Notes: a model not told the origin generated them from the sequence alone. A stretch of 64,000 nucleotides of DNA from Weissella confusa (GCA_016466735.1 JAAOED010000009.1:1-64000); one strand, 5' to 3'. Shown: positions 18,031 through 26,085, numbered from the stretch's first letter. Numbers and translations are program-made.

Positions 18031-18882
18031 ATGGGACGCAAGCGACAAGTATCCGTGGCGGGTGTTGTGATTGCATTAGGTGTTTTTGCACTACAACAAA
18101 CCGTACTAAAAGATAATAATGGTACGCAAGTAACGAAGACAAATTATGCACAATCAAGTGTTAAGTCTGATGAAAAAGTTAATTATGGTAGTACAGCAGA
18201 TGAACACCCAAACGAGTCGTTGGCATCATCAGTTTTGACTGCCAATGTTGTTAAACAATTGGGTACAAATAGTGTTCGTTTTAATGGCAACGGTGCCTTC
18301 ATTCTTAACAATAATAAAACTGATTTGAATGCTAAGGTTAGTTCAGCGCCATATGTACAATTGGCTAAGCAAGATTCATTAGGGCGTGCCGGGGTTGCCA
18401 ATGCGTTACTAACAAAGGCTAGTCGCCAATATCAGTCACGTGATGAAACCGGGAATAGTCGCCAAATGCAACCGGTTGGCTGGCATCAACTGTCAATTGG
18501 TGGCAACTACAAGATGCTTTATAACCGAGGCCACTCAATTGGTTATGCCTTGGCTGGTAGTGTACGCGGCTTTGACGCTTCTGAAGCTAACCCACAAAAC
18601 ATTACAGCGCAAACGGCATGGGCGAACCAAGCGTCAAATGGTAATGACAGTAACACTGGTCAAAACTATTATGAGACACAAGTTCGACGCGCCCAAGATA
18701 ACCGTAAGACGGTGCGCTACCGTGTAACGCCTGTTTATGACGGTGATAATTTGGTACCATCTGGTTCACATCTTGAAGCTAAGTCATCGGATGGATCACT
18801 TGAGTTTAATGTGTTCGTGCCTAACGTAGAGCCAGGTGTTGTCATTGATTACAGCACTGGCTATGCTAAGGTAGCTAAGTAA
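18031..18882 (+). CDS. secreted DNA/RNA non-specific endonuclease (EndA-like)
   Basis: A 283-aa protein with an N-terminal signal or anchor (residues 1-28) and the beta-beta-alpha-metal nuclease domain of the EndA type. The active-site motif reads NRGHSIGYAL near residue 166, with NRGH instead of the usual DRGH and the catalytic His kept. The metal-binding Asn follows in NPQNITAQTAWANQA near residue 190. The region resembles pneumococcal EndA. It probably degrades extracellular nucleic acid, or takes part in DNA uptake if competence genes exist elsewhere. An aaggag SD supports the start. Confidence 0.85.
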   Translation: MGRKRQVSVAGVVIALGVFALQQTVLKDNNGTQVTKTNYAQSSVKSDEKVNYGSTADEHPNESLASSVLTANVVKQLGTNSVRFNGNGAFILNNNKTDLNAKVSSAPYVQLAKQDSLGRAGVANALLTKASRQYQSRDETGNSRQMQPVGWHQLSIGGNYKMLYNRGHSIGYALAGSVRGFDASEANPQNITAQTAWANQASNGNDSNTGQNYYETQVRRAQDNRKTVRYRVTPVYDGDNLVPSGSHLEAKSSDGSLEFNVFVPNVEPGVVIDYSTGYAKVAK

Positions 18883-18893
18883 CATGTAGAGAA

Positions 18894-18924
18894 AAAAGGC
18901 CGAGATGTTAAATCTCGGCCTTTT
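18894..18924. terminator. intrinsic terminator
   Basis: A 13-bp stem AAAAGGCCGAGAT / ATCTCGGCCTTTT with loop gttaa. It can also end leftward transcription from tRNA-Arg. Confidence 0.9.
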
Positions 18925-18935
18925 AGTATTAATGA

Positions 18936-19007
18936 TGAACTTGGAGGGAATCGAACCCTCATCTCCGGAACCGGAATCCGACGTGATATCCATTACACTA
19001 CAAGTCC
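18936..19007 (-). tRNA. tRNA-Arg (CCG)
   Basis: Reading leftward from 19007, the acceptor GGACTTG pairs with CAAGTTC (one G-U). The anticodon stem TCGGA/TCCGG holds loop TTCCGGT, giving anticodon CCG. The discriminator is A. It stands alone between the nuclease gene and the XRE gene. tRNA genes are common integration sites, but no integrase or duplicated tRNA end is visible here. Confidence 0.92.
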
Positions 19008-19063
19008 AATACGTTGTTTAGTATAGCCCAATTGTTTTATGGTGTGCAATAGCATAAAAAAGA

Positions 19064-19107
19064 TTAGGTTTAACCTTGCGTTTTGTTAAGTTTACCTTTA
19101 ATATAAT
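19064..19107 (+). promoter_or_regulatory. operator-like palindrome and -10 box before the XRE gene
   Basis: The perfect palindrome AGGTT-T-AACCT (19066-19076) lies within TTAGGTTTAACC, followed by a partial copy AAGTTTACCTT near 19088-19098 and a TATAAT (19102-19107). No good -35 is seen. Related motifs recur at 20201-20310, consistent with binding by the XRE regulator encoded just downstream. Confidence 0.5.
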
Positions 19108-19161
19108 ACCTATAAGACTGAAATAAACATTAAAAGCATAAACAAGAAAAAGGTGAAAATT

Positions 19162-19545
19162 ATGGCATCATCAGAAGGTAAGGAGATTATGGGGCGAAAC
19201 ATTAAGCGCCTAATCAAGCAACGAGAAATTACAGCGGCCCGTTTGGCTGAAATCGTTGGTGTGTCAACGGCAACAATTTCTGATTGGTCAAACGGTAAGA
19301 CATATCCACGTATTGATAAGATTGAAGCAATGGCTGAATACTTTGGCGTGTCAAAGTCAGACCTAGTTGAAGATCCAGATAAAGTCTCAACGGCCGTTGC
19401 AACTGATGAACCGGTCTTGATGGCTGCACACTGGGGCTTGGATATCTCAGGTTTGCCTGACGAAGATCGTCATCGTGTTATCGACCGTGCTAAGGCATAT
19501 ATTGAAGGATTGATTGCTGACTACGAGGACCGCAATGCGAAGTAA
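19162..19545 (+). CDS. XRE-family transcriptional regulator
   Basis: A 127-aa regulator. An N-terminal helix-turn-helix (about residues 10-65) includes the recognition segment VGVSTATISDWSNGKTYPRIDK. The remaining 60 residues are acidic and end in a helical PDEDRHRVIDRAKAYIEGL segment. The ATG at 19162 has aaggtg 6 nt upstream; an upstream GTG is part of that SD. It overlaps the ImmA-like gene, the layout of ImmR/ImmA-type pairs in which the peptidase removes the repressor. Confidence 0.88.
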   Translation: MASSEGKEIMGRNIKRLIKQREITAARLAEIVGVSTATISDWSNGKTYPRIDKIEAMAEYFGVSKSDLVEDPDKVSTAVATDEPVLMAAHWGLDISGLPDEDRHRVIDRAKAYIEGLIADYEDRNAK

Positions 19546-19993
19546 TGATTACGATGATCTATTAATGCGCGTAGAGGATGATCTAACACAACACGGGTTA
19601 GAACCTATTATTCTAGATACGATGCCATTAAAAGAAAATTCGGGATTAGACGGGGTTGCTTATTTGAAAGGTGACAAAGCATACATCTTCATTGATCGTG
19701 AGCTAGATACTTTCGATAAGGCACGTACGTTAGTTGAAGAGTATCACCACGCTATTTCTGATTTAGGGGACCACTTGGACTATGACGCTGTCCGTGCCCA
19801 TAATAATGAAGTTAACGCGCGTGAAGAAGTGATTGCTTACATGACTTCAGAGGAAGAGTTAATGCGTATTGCCCGCCAACACTCAGATGAACCTTTTGCA
19901 GCTTGGATGTTGGAAGAGCATTTGGGTTACCCGAGTGACTTCGCTGATGAGACGGTTAACTATTATCAGCGTCGCGGATTATTACCTGGCTAA
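19535..19993 (+). CDS. ImmA/IrrE-type metallopeptidase-like protein
   Basis: A 152-aa protein of the ImmA/IrrE group. The zinc motif region reads LVEEYHHAISDLGDHLDYDAVRAHNNEVNAREEVIAY near residues 68-105, with the EE..HH form seen in phage ImmA proteins and a later Glu in ARE.EVIAY. It probably cleaves the XRE repressor encoded immediately upstream (11-nt overlap). The ATG at 19535 is preferred over an earlier in-frame start inside the XRE gene. Such pairs are usually mobile-element controls, but no phage or conjugation gene is near. Confidence 0.85.
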   Translation: MRSNDYDDLLMRVEDDLTQHGLEPIILDTMPLKENSGLDGVAYLKGDKAYIFIDRELDTFDKARTLVEEYHHAISDLGDHLDYDAVRAHNNEVNAREEVIAYMTSEEELMRIARQHSDEPFAAWMLEEHLGYPSDFADETVNYYQRRGLLPG

Positions 19994-20016
19994 CATGTTG
20001 AAAGAAGGAAACAATT

Positions 20017-20196
20017 ATGGCTTTACCATCTAACCAACGTAACGGTATGCATTTTCAATCAACGCTTTCCAATGTTTCAAAGGACAAGCAAAAAGCGGTT
20101 AAGTACGCGCAAAAAGTGGCAACCCGTCGCGACATGCTTGAAATCATTAATGCCTTTAATGCAGCCCACCCAATGGACCGTATTAGCTACCGTTAA
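20017..20196 (+). CDS. small basic hypothetical protein, 59 aa
   Basis: I do not recognise this 59-residue protein. It is basic and helical (SKDKQKAVKYAQKVATRRDMLEI) and ends AAHPMDRISYR. A good SD (aagaaggaa) stands 8 nt before the ATG, and the gene follows the ImmA-like gene by 23 nt, so it is probably the third gene of that operon. Operator-like repeats begin just after its stop. Confidence 0.75.
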   Translation: MALPSNQRNGMHFQSTLSNVSKDKQKAVKYAQKVATRRDMLEIINAFNAAHPMDRISYR

Positions 20197-20200
20197 ATAA

Positions 20201-20310
20201 AACCTAACTTTAGGGTTGAAATTAGTTAAAACCTAATATATAATAAATTATGTCCTAAGCGATAGACGTTTAGGACTTTAATTAACACTATTAGTTAGGT
20301 TTAAATTAAT
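20201..20310 (+). promoter_or_regulatory. strong promoter with repeated TTAGGTTTAA-type operators
   Basis: The -35 TTGAAA (20216-20221) and -10 TATAAT (20239-20244) are 17 bp apart. Motif copies related to the XRE-gene palindrome surround it: AACCTAA facing TTAGGGTT (20201-20217), TTAAAACCTAA (20226-20236), and TTAGTTAGGTTTAAATTAA (20291-20309). A separate hairpin GTCCTAA (20252-20258) / TTAGGAC (20270-20276) would form at the 5' end of the transcript. The layout suggests repression of the 70-aa membrane protein gene by the nearby XRE regulator. Confidence 0.6.
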
Positions 20311-20326
20311 CGCGGGAGGTAATGTT

Positions 20327-20539
20327 ATGATTGCAGCATGGAATGGAGTATTTGTTTTGGGGCTTTTGATGGCGATTGCATGGTTGAGCTTAGTGACGTT
20401 AGCAACTGCGATTGATTTCATTTGGGATTTGCGAGGTGTGCACGTTCTGCGCGGATTAGGCCGTGTAGCACGTTATGCACTAGCTCGTATGAGCGGTGCC
20501 AACGCTAGTCAAGCTCACCGTATTGTTTTGCAAAAATAA
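20327..20539 (+). CDS. small membrane protein, 70 aa
   Basis: I do not recognise this protein. One long hydrophobic segment (about residues 3-32, FVLGLLMAIAWLSLVTLATAI) precedes a basic amphipathic tail with several Arg. The SD cgggagg is strong. It has its own promoter flanked by operator-like repeats and its own terminator, so it looks like a tightly regulated single gene. A one-helix membrane peptide under XRE/ImmA-type control could be stress-related or toxin-like, but nothing in the sequence proves this. Confidence 0.75.
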   Translation: MIAAWNGVFVLGLLMAIAWLSLVTLATAIDFIWDLRGVHVLRGLGRVARYALARMSGANASQAHRIVLQK

Positions 20540-20550
20540 TCAACTTTTCT

Positions 20551-20586
20551 AACGCATCTGGTTCAGTGAGGCCAGGTGCGTTTTGT
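20551..20586 (+). terminator. intrinsic terminator
   Basis: The stem AACGCATCTGG (20551-20561) / CCAGGTGCGTT (20572-20582), with one G-U pair, is followed by T-rich sequence. Confidence 0.85.
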
Positions 20587-20704
20587 TTTGGGACCCGATG
20601 CGTTAAAAATTCACATTTTCTGGAATTTCGTCATAAATTACGCCAAATAAATCTAAAATGTCTTGCTATTCTTTTACAAGAGAGAAATGGAAGGCATGAA
20701 TGTT

Positions 20705-21436
20705 ATGAAAAAGTGGCAAAAGGTTGGTATGGCAGTTGTGACATTTATTGTCGCACTAGGCATGCAAGTAACAGCATACGGGGAAGAGACGAAAGTGTTT
20801 GATACAACAGCACAGACGTCTGCTGTGCCGATGGCGGATACGCCCGATAATGAAGAAATGTATACGGCATATACGACGGCCTTGGGGAAGGTCGATAGTA
20901 TGCGTGATCGCTTTAAAGCGCAAGCTGATGTCGTAGATGCTTTGAAGAAGGCAACCCATCAATTGAGCGACCACCAAGGACAAATGGAGCAAGGCTTGTT
21001 ATCTCTAGAACAAGCTGCTTACCAATATGTCGCTGACTACATCTTCTTGATTCACGAAATTCGTTTGCTAACGATTTTTGATAACGACCGCGATGGTTGG
21101 GAAGATCGTTTGAAGAGTGAAGAAGATCAACTACAAGAAAACCTACACGAGTTCCAGTCTTTGAACGATCCATTTACGTTGCAGCAAATGATCGGTATGG
21201 CAGACTTTGATTTAATTAGCGAAGCTTTGTCAGAGGAGGAAGTCGTTAAGGCTTCTTCAATTTCATTGGCTAGCCGTGACGAACGTTCATTGATTGATAT
21301 GACAGGGACTTGGTTCTCAGTTATTGGAACAGTGACATTGCTTGTGATTTTGACGTTAATCGAATTGCACACGAGCTTCATGTCAACGACATTCCGCCGT
21401 ACAAAGCGTCGTCTTGTAAATTCTATGAAAAAGTAA
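20705..21436 (+). CDS. exported coiled-coil protein with C-terminal membrane anchor
   Basis: A 243-aa protein not recognised as a named family. It has a signal peptide (MKKWQKVGMAVVTFIVALG...TAYG), an extracytoplasmic helical region (about residues 55-190) rich in Lys/Glu/Gln and probably coiled-coil, then one membrane helix (WFSVIGTVTLLVILTLIEL, about 205-225) and a basic cytoplasmic tail. The ATG at 20705 is chosen because ggaagg lies 10 nt upstream and it begins the signal peptide; ATGs at 20687 and 20696 are alternatives. It is monocistronic. Confidence 0.75.
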   Translation: MKKWQKVGMAVVTFIVALGMQVTAYGEETKVFDTTAQTSAVPMADTPDNEEMYTAYTTALGKVDSMRDRFKAQADVVDALKKATHQLSDHQGQMEQGLLSLEQAAYQYVADYIFLIHEIRLLTIFDNDRDGWEDRLKSEEDQLQENLHEFQSLNDPFTLQQMIGMADFDLISEALSEEEVVKASSISLASRDERSLIDMTGTWFSVIGTVTLLVILTLIELHTSFMSTTFRRTKRRLVNSMKK

Positions 21437-21437
21437 C

Positions 21438-21471
21438 AAATGCCCAGGAACGAATCCTGGGCATTTTTGTT
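21438..21471 (+). terminator. intrinsic terminator
   Basis: A 12-bp stem AAATGCCCAGGA / TCCTGGGCATTT with loop acgaa and a T run. Confidence 0.92.
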
Positions 21472-21576
21472 CTTAATCAAAGCAAAAGTGAGCTTTTTTT
21501 AAGCTAGTGGCGTATAATAAATATATCGGTTGGTTAGGAGTACTGATTTATTTCAGGACGAAAGATCGGCTCGGTT

Positions 21577-21679
21577 CGTAACAAATTTCATATTTGTTGC
21601 GATGTTGAAAGCGCGTTGTTACAACTGTTTGCGAAACTTTATACAAAGTCGTATAATAGACAACGTAAAAACGTTTACA
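21577..21679 (+). promoter_or_regulatory. gap promoter region with inverted repeat and near-consensus cre
   Basis: The -35 TTGCGA (21629-21634) and -10 TATAAT (21652-21657) are 17 bp apart. A 10-bp inverted repeat (21577-21601, arms cgtaacaaat / atttgttgcg) lies about 30 bp upstream of the -35. A cre-like box TAAAAACGTTTACA (21666-21679, one mismatch to the CcpA consensus) lies at or just after the start site, where bound CcpA would block elongation. A second TATAAT at 21513-21518 has no convincing -35. Confidence 0.65.
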
Positions 21680-21705
21680 AAGAATTTCTGGGAGGAATCT
21701 TAATA

Positions 21706-22716
21706 ATGACTGTTAAGATTGGTATCAACGGTTTCGGCCGTATTGGTCGTTTGGCCTTCCGTCGCATCCTTGAGTTGAAGGATACTGCGGACGACATCGA
21801 AGTTGTTGCAATTAACGATTTGACTAACCCTGCTATGTTGGCATACTTGTTGAAGTATGACTCAACGCACGGTACTTTGAACGCTGAAGTTTCAGCTGAC
21901 GAAGAAGGAATCATCGTTGATGGTAAGAAGATCCGCGTTTACGCTGAGCGTAACGCAGCTGACTTGAAGTGGGTTGCAAACGATGGTGTTGAAATCGTTT
22001 TGGAGTCTACTGGATTCTACACTTCAGCAGAAAAGTCACAAGCTCACTTGGATGCAGGTGCAAAGAAGGTCTTGATCTCAGCTCCAGCTGGAAACATCCC
22101 AACGGTTGTTTACGGAGTTAACCAAGACACTTTGACTTCAGATGATCACATCGTATCAGCTGGTTCATGCACGACGCAATCATTGGCTCCATTGGCTAAC
22201 GCATTGGACAAGGAATTTGGTATCGAGATCGGTTTGATGACGACGGTTCACGCCTTCACTTCAACGCAAATGATCTTGGACGGTCCTAAGGGATCAAAGT
22301 TCCGTTCAAACCGTACTGCTTCAGCAAACACGATTCCTCACTCAACTGGTGCCGCTAAGGCTATCGGTTTGGTTGTTCCTTCTGTTGCTGGTAAGTTGGA
22401 CGGTCACGCACAACGTGTTGGTGTTGTTGACGGTTCTGTTACTGAGTTGACGACTGTATTGTCAAAGACTGTAACTGCCGAAGAAGTTAACAACGCTGTT
22501 AAGAAGTATGTCAACGATTCATTTGGTGTAAACGAAGACGAAATCGTTTCATCAGACATCATCGGCGACACGCACGGTGCTGTATTTGACCCAACTTTGA
22601 CTAAGGTCATCACTGTTGGTGACAAGCAATTGGTTCAAACTGCTGCATGGTACGACAACGAATACGGTTTCACTTCAAACATGATCCGTACGTTGTTGCA
22701 CTTGGCAACTCTCTAA
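21706..22716 (+). CDS. gap: glyceraldehyde-3-phosphate dehydrogenase, type I
   Basis: A 336-aa NAD-dependent glycolytic enzyme that oxidises and phosphorylates glyceraldehyde 3-phosphate. NAD-binding [10 protein letters not shown] is at the N-terminus, and catalytic Cys155 lies in [31 protein letters not shown] and WYDNEYGF near the C-terminus confirm the family. Codons are strongly biased (TTG, AAG, GGT), as expected for very high expression. The start with gggagg SD replaces a longer in-frame extension. It is separated from pgk by a terminator plus a new -10. Confidence 0.97.
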   Translation: MTVKIGINGFGRIGRLAFRRILELKDTADDIEVVAINDLTNPAMLAYLLKYDSTHGTLNAEVSADEEGIIVDGKKIRVYAERNAADLKWVANDGVEIVLESTGFYTSAEKSQAHLDAGAKKVLISAPAGNIPTVVYGVNQDTLTSDDHIVSAGSCTTQSLAPLANALDKEFGIEIGLMTTVHAFTSTQMILDGPKGSKFRSNRTASANTIPHSTGAAKAIGLVVPSVAGKLDGHAQRVGVVDGSVTELTTVLSKTVTAEEVNNAVKKYVNDSFGVNEDEIVSSDIIGDTHGAVFDPTLTKVITVGDKQLVQTAAWYDNEYGFTSNMIRTLLHLATL

Positions 22717-22740
22717 TTGCTAGTTTCTAGTAGATAGAGT

Positions 22741-22788
22741 AAAAACAGGTGGTTTAGACATTCTGAACCACCTGTTTTTTGATATAAT
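22741..22788 (+). terminator. gap terminator followed by the pgk -10 box
   Basis: The stem AAAAACAGGTGGTT / AACCACCTGTTTTTT (22741-22780) terminates gap. TATAAT (22783-22788) follows at once, so pgk has its own start site whose -35 would lie inside the terminator hairpin. No clear -35 hexamer is seen. Confidence 0.8.
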
Positions 22789-22842
22789 ATAGGTATTGAT
22801 TTTTATTAAAAGCAATCACACACAGAAAGAAGGACTTTTGCA

Positions 22843-24066
22843 ATGGCTAAGTTGACTGTTGAAGACTTGGAATTGAAGGGTAAGAAGGTTTTGATGCGTG
22901 TTGACTTTAACGTTCCTTTGAAGGAAGAGAACGGTGAAGTTGTTGTCTCAAACGACAACCGTATCGTAGCTGCATTGCCAACTATTAAGTACGTTTTGGA
23001 TAACGGCGGACGCGCTATCTTGTTCTCACACTTGGGACGTATCAAGAGTGAAGATGACAAGAAGGGCTTGTCAATGAAGCCTGTTGCACAACGTTTGGCT
23101 GACTTGTTGGGTCAACCTGTTACTTTTGTTCCTGCTACTGAAGGTAAGGAATTGGAAGACGCAATCGCTGGTTTGGAAGATGGTCAAGTTTTGATCTTCG
23201 AGAACACGCGTTTCGAAGACGTTGTTAACGGTGAAGAAGTTAAGCGTGAGTCAAAGAACGATCCTGAGCTTGGTAAGTACTGGGCTTCATTGGGTGACGT
23301 CTTTGTTAACGATGCCTTTGGTACGGCTCACCGTGCCCACGCTTCAAACGTTGGTATTGCTTCAAACATCGCACAAACTGCTGCAGGATTCTTGATGGAA
23401 AAGGAAATCAAGTTCTTGGGTGGTGCCGTTGAAAAACCAGAGCGTCCATTCGTTGCTATCATCGGTGGTGCTAAGGTTTCAGACAAGATCACGATTATCG
23501 AGAACTTGTTGAAGAAGGCTGACAAGGTTATCGTTGGTGGTGGAATGGCATTTACGTTCGACGCAGCTAACGGTAAGGCTATCGGTAACTCATTGTTTGA
23601 AGAAGACAAGGTTGCCTTGGCTAAGCAATTGATCGAAGAAGCTGGCGACAAGTTGGTATTGCCTGTTGACGCCGTAGCAGCTGACAAGTTTGCTAACGAT
23701 GCTGACACGTACATTGCTGAAGATGGTATCAAGGACGGTTACATGGGTCTTGATGCTGGTCCTAAGTCAATCGAATTGTTCAAGTCAGTTTTGTCAGACG
23801 CAAAGACGGTTGTTTGGAACGGACCTATGGGTGTGTTCGAAATGCCTAACTTTGCTAAGGGAACTTTGGCTATCGGTGAAGAATTGGTTAAGGTAACTAA
23901 GGAGAACGGTGCAACGACTATCGTTGGTGGTGGTGACTCAACTGCCGCTGTTCAACAACTTGGTGTTGCTGACCAATTGAGCCACATCTCAACTGGTGGT
24001 GGTGCTTCATTGGAGTACTTGGAAGGTAAGACTTTGCCAGGTATCGCAGCTATTTCTGAAAAGTAA
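22843..24066 (+). CDS. pgk: phosphoglycerate kinase
   Basis: A 407-aa glycolytic kinase transferring phosphate from 1,3-bisphosphoglycerate to ADP. The N-terminal signature [13 protein letters not shown] near residue 13, substrate-binding LFSHLGR near residue 60, GTAHRAHAS near residue 162, and the C-terminal nucleotide loop [13 protein letters not shown] near residue 360 are all present. Its strong codon bias equals that of gap. Its stop codon is part of a 36-bp hairpin unit that is duplicated downstream. Confidence 0.97.
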   Translation: MAKLTVEDLELKGKKVLMRVDFNVPLKEENGEVVVSNDNRIVAALPTIKYVLDNGGRAILFSHLGRIKSEDDKKGLSMKPVAQRLADLLGQPVTFVPATEGKELEDAIAGLEDGQVLIFENTRFEDVVNGEEVKRESKNDPELGKYWASLGDVFVNDAFGTAHRAHASNVGIASNIAQTAAGFLMEKEIKFLGGAVEKPERPFVAIIGGAKVSDKITIIENLLKKADKVIVGGGMAFTFDAANGKAIGNSLFEEDKVALAKQLIEEAGDKLVLPVDAVAADKFANDADTYIAEDGIKDGYMGLDAGPKSIELFKSVLSDAKTVVWNGPMGVFEMPNFAKGTLAIGEELVKVTKENGATTIVGGGDSTAAVQQLGVADQLSHISTGGGASLEYLEGKTLPGIAAISEK

Positions 24067-24161
24067 TTTTGTCTCGACAAAATTACAAATCAGGCAACCA
24101 CCTTTGAATCAATCGGGTGTTGCGTGAAAAGTAATCGAAGCTCGCTTCGAGTACAAATCAG
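24058..24161 (+). repeat. duplicated 36-bp hairpin unit in the pgk 3' region
   Basis: Two units of exactly 36 bp (24058-24093 and 24126-24161) share the same ends, GAAAAGTAA and TACAAATCAG, but hold different palindromic cores (ttttgtc-gacaaaa and tcgaagc-gcttcga). The first GAAAAGTAA is the last two codons plus stop of pgk. Between them a third hairpin, gcaac...gttgc, can form. The pgk transcript therefore ends in three tandem hairpins before its terminator. Conserved ends with compensated cores suggest selected RNA structure. Confidence 0.75.
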
Positions 24162-24180
24162 CTAATTAGTTGAATAAATA

Positions 24181-24217
24181 AAACCGCTTAATTCACATTG
24201 TGAATTAAGCGGTTTTT
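24181..24217. terminator. bidirectional intrinsic terminator
   Basis: A nearly uninterrupted 17-bp inverted repeat AAACCGCTTAATTCACA / TGTGAATTAAGCGGTTT with a T run on the right and A-rich sequence on the left. It lies between pgk and the convergent DUF554 gene. Confidence 0.9.
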
Positions 24218-24222
24218 TGTGT

Positions 24223-24960
24223 TTAGTGGGTTAGTACAGGTAGAATGTAGGTCATCCAAAGCCAGCTAAGTGGCATGACGATGATCATTGAAGGAATCAT
24301 ATCTGCAGTGGGGAACATCTTAACCTTAATCATGCGGAAGCCAGTGGCTAGCATCAGCACACCACCAACAGCCTTGAAGTCTGTAATCATGGCTGGGTTC
24401 GTCAGTGGGTAAATGAACCCAGCTAGCAAGAATAGAATAAAGAAGAAAATAAATTGTGGTACGGCGATTACTGAAACCACAAAGCCAAGGTTAGCTGCAA
24501 AAATCGTAGCCGTGAAGAAGTCCAAAATTGACTTAGAAATCAAAATTGTCGCGTCACCCGTCATACCGTTAACCAAAGAACCATAGATACCAGTTCCTGA
24601 GGCAGTGAATAGGACGATGACCGTCAACAAGGTTGCCATGAATTCATCTTCAGGCATACTTGATTTCATTGGGATAACGCGAGCGATTTGGCGTTGCATA
24701 AAGCCAGCACCACGGTTAACCAGTTGACCAACGTGGAAAATCAAACCAAGTGATGTCCCAAGAATCAAAGCAAAGATGACTGGCGCCATGTTCTTAGTTG
24801 GCGCAATGGCGATGACACCCATTGTCATTGAGGCGACGCCGAAAATCATGTTAATTTCATTTTTAAACTTGTCCGAAATACGGTTGCCGAAAAGGCCACC
24901 GACGATACCGCCAGCTAAAACGGACAAAGCATTAATAATAATACCAGTAGGCATATTCAT
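24223..24960 (-). CDS. DUF554 family membrane protein
   Basis: A 245-aa integral membrane protein with six or seven hydrophobic helices and the DUF554 (YqgA-like) opening TGIIINALSVLAGGIVGGLFGNRI. The function of the family is not established; a transport role is likely. The ATG at 24960 is chosen because GGAGG lies 11 nt upstream; the longer form would begin within that SD. It is divergent from a LysR gene, with a palindromic element in between. Confidence 0.85.
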   Translation of the reverse strand: MNMPTGIIINALSVLAGGIVGGLFGNRISDKFKNEINMIFGVASMTMGVIAIAPTKNMAPVIFALILGTSLGLIFHVGQLVNRGAGFMQRQIARVIPMKSSMPEDEFMATLLTVIVLFTASGTGIYGSLVNGMTGDATILISKSILDFFTATIFAANLGFVVSVIAVPQFIFFFILFLLAGFIYPLTNPAMITDFKAVGGVLMLATGFRMIKVKMFPTADMIPSMIIVMPLSWLWMTYILPVLTH

Positions 24961-24989
24961 ATTTTCTATTACCTCCATAAAGTAGACTG

Positions 24990-25116
24990 GAAATATCGGA
25001 GGTTTTAAACCTCCGATGTGACCAAGTCGCCCTTATCAGGGGCGTCCTTGGTCTTTACTCATGGCTAAAGCCATGGGTTTTAGACCAATAGCAGCCGTGA
25101 TAAAACGCGATATTTC
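24990..25116. mobile_element. 127-bp palindromic MITE-like element, possibly an IS200/IS605-type remnant
   Basis: Terminal inverted repeats GAAATATCG (24990-24998) and CGATATTTC (25108-25116) enclose three hairpins. They are atcggaggttt/aaacctccgat (11 bp), gaccaag/cttggtc with inner cgccc/gggcg, and catggc/gccatg. On the minus strand the last hairpin sits in CCCATGGCTTTAGCCATGAG, a form seen at IS605-type right ends. No transposase frame is present. It could instead be the operator and leader region of the flanking DUF554 and LysR genes. Confidence 0.55.
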
Positions 25117-25198
25117 TATCTTACGCTTGATAAGTAAACGCAACAAATCCAAAAATGTGATAAACTATTCCAAAGAGTAATATTTAAGAGGACGTATT

Positions 25199-26077
25199 AT
25201 GGATATCCATAAGTTTGAGGTATTTTTAGATTTGGCGAAAACGCTAAGTTATACCGAGACTGCCGAGCGTTTATTTACAACGCAAGGTAACATCTCAAAA
25301 CAAATCTTGGCGCTAGAAAAAGAATTGGATACAAAGCTGTTTGAGCGTAGCCACCGGACCATCAAGTTAACTGAGGCCGGGGGCATTACTGCTATTTATG
25401 CAGCTAAAATTATGTCCGAATATGATGCGATGTTGCGCACGCTTAATCAGCACGCGGCGGAATCGGAGAATACCCTAACGATTCATGCGATTCCATCAGT
25501 TTCCAATTATCGTGGGTTTGAGTTAATCGCAGCATTTCATCATAAGTATCCCGAAATATCACTGCACCTATCTGAAGTTGATCACGGCGTTATTACTCAG
25601 TCGTTGGACAATGGGAAAGCGGATGTCGTATTTGGTCGTGATTTCGGGGATATTAATGAGAAGTACGAAACAATCGTGACGGATAAGGATCAGTTCGTTT
25701 GCGTTGTACCAAAAGACCATCCGTTGGCTGACGCGACCCAGGTTAAAATCAGCGATTTGCAAGATGAAGAATTCTTGTTGCTAGGGCGTGAAACAACGAT
25801 TTATAACCGCGTGATGACGATGGCCCGTACGGCTGGCTTCGAGCCGAAAGTGGCCTACGAAGGGCAACGTATTGATATCATTTTGAACATGATTGCTAAC
25901 GGCATGGGCGTCTCAATCATGATGGAAAAGAGCGTTGATATGTCAGCTAACCCTGATATCATCAAGCGTCCGATTAACCTCAATGATGTGAGTCAATTAG
26001 CCTTTATGCGTAAGAATACAGCGCAACATTCAAAGGCGAGCGAACTCTTCTGGGAGTTTGTTGGTCAGAACAAGTAA
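25199..26077 (+). CDS. LysR-family transcriptional regulator
   Basis: A 292-aa regulator. The N-terminal winged HTH (residues 1-60) contains TLSYTETAERLFTTQGNISKQILALEKEL. The periplasmic-binding-protein-like effector domain (about 90-290) contains FELIAAFHHKYPEISLHLSE and the hinge region VCVVPKDHPLA. The effector is not known. Divergence from the DUF554 gene suggests it controls that gene, the usual LysR arrangement. An agagg SD lies 6 nt before the ATG. Confidence 0.88.
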   Translation: MDIHKFEVFLDLAKTLSYTETAERLFTTQGNISKQILALEKELDTKLFERSHRTIKLTEAGGITAIYAAKIMSEYDAMLRTLNQHAAESENTLTIHAIPSVSNYRGFELIAAFHHKYPEISLHLSEVDHGVITQSLDNGKADVVFGRDFGDINEKYETIVTDKDQFVCVVPKDHPLADATQVKISDLQDEEFLLLGRETTIYNRVMTMARTAGFEPKVAYEGQRIDIILNMIANGMGVSIMMEKSVDMSANPDIIKRPINLNDVSQLAFMRKNTAQHSKASELFWEFVGQNK

Positions 26078-26085
26078 ACATAATC

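Noticed and set aside
18936-19007. tRNA-Arg as an attachment site for a mobile element carrying the XRE/ImmA genes
   Set aside because: No integrase gene and no repeated tRNA 3' segment were found on either side of the XRE region.
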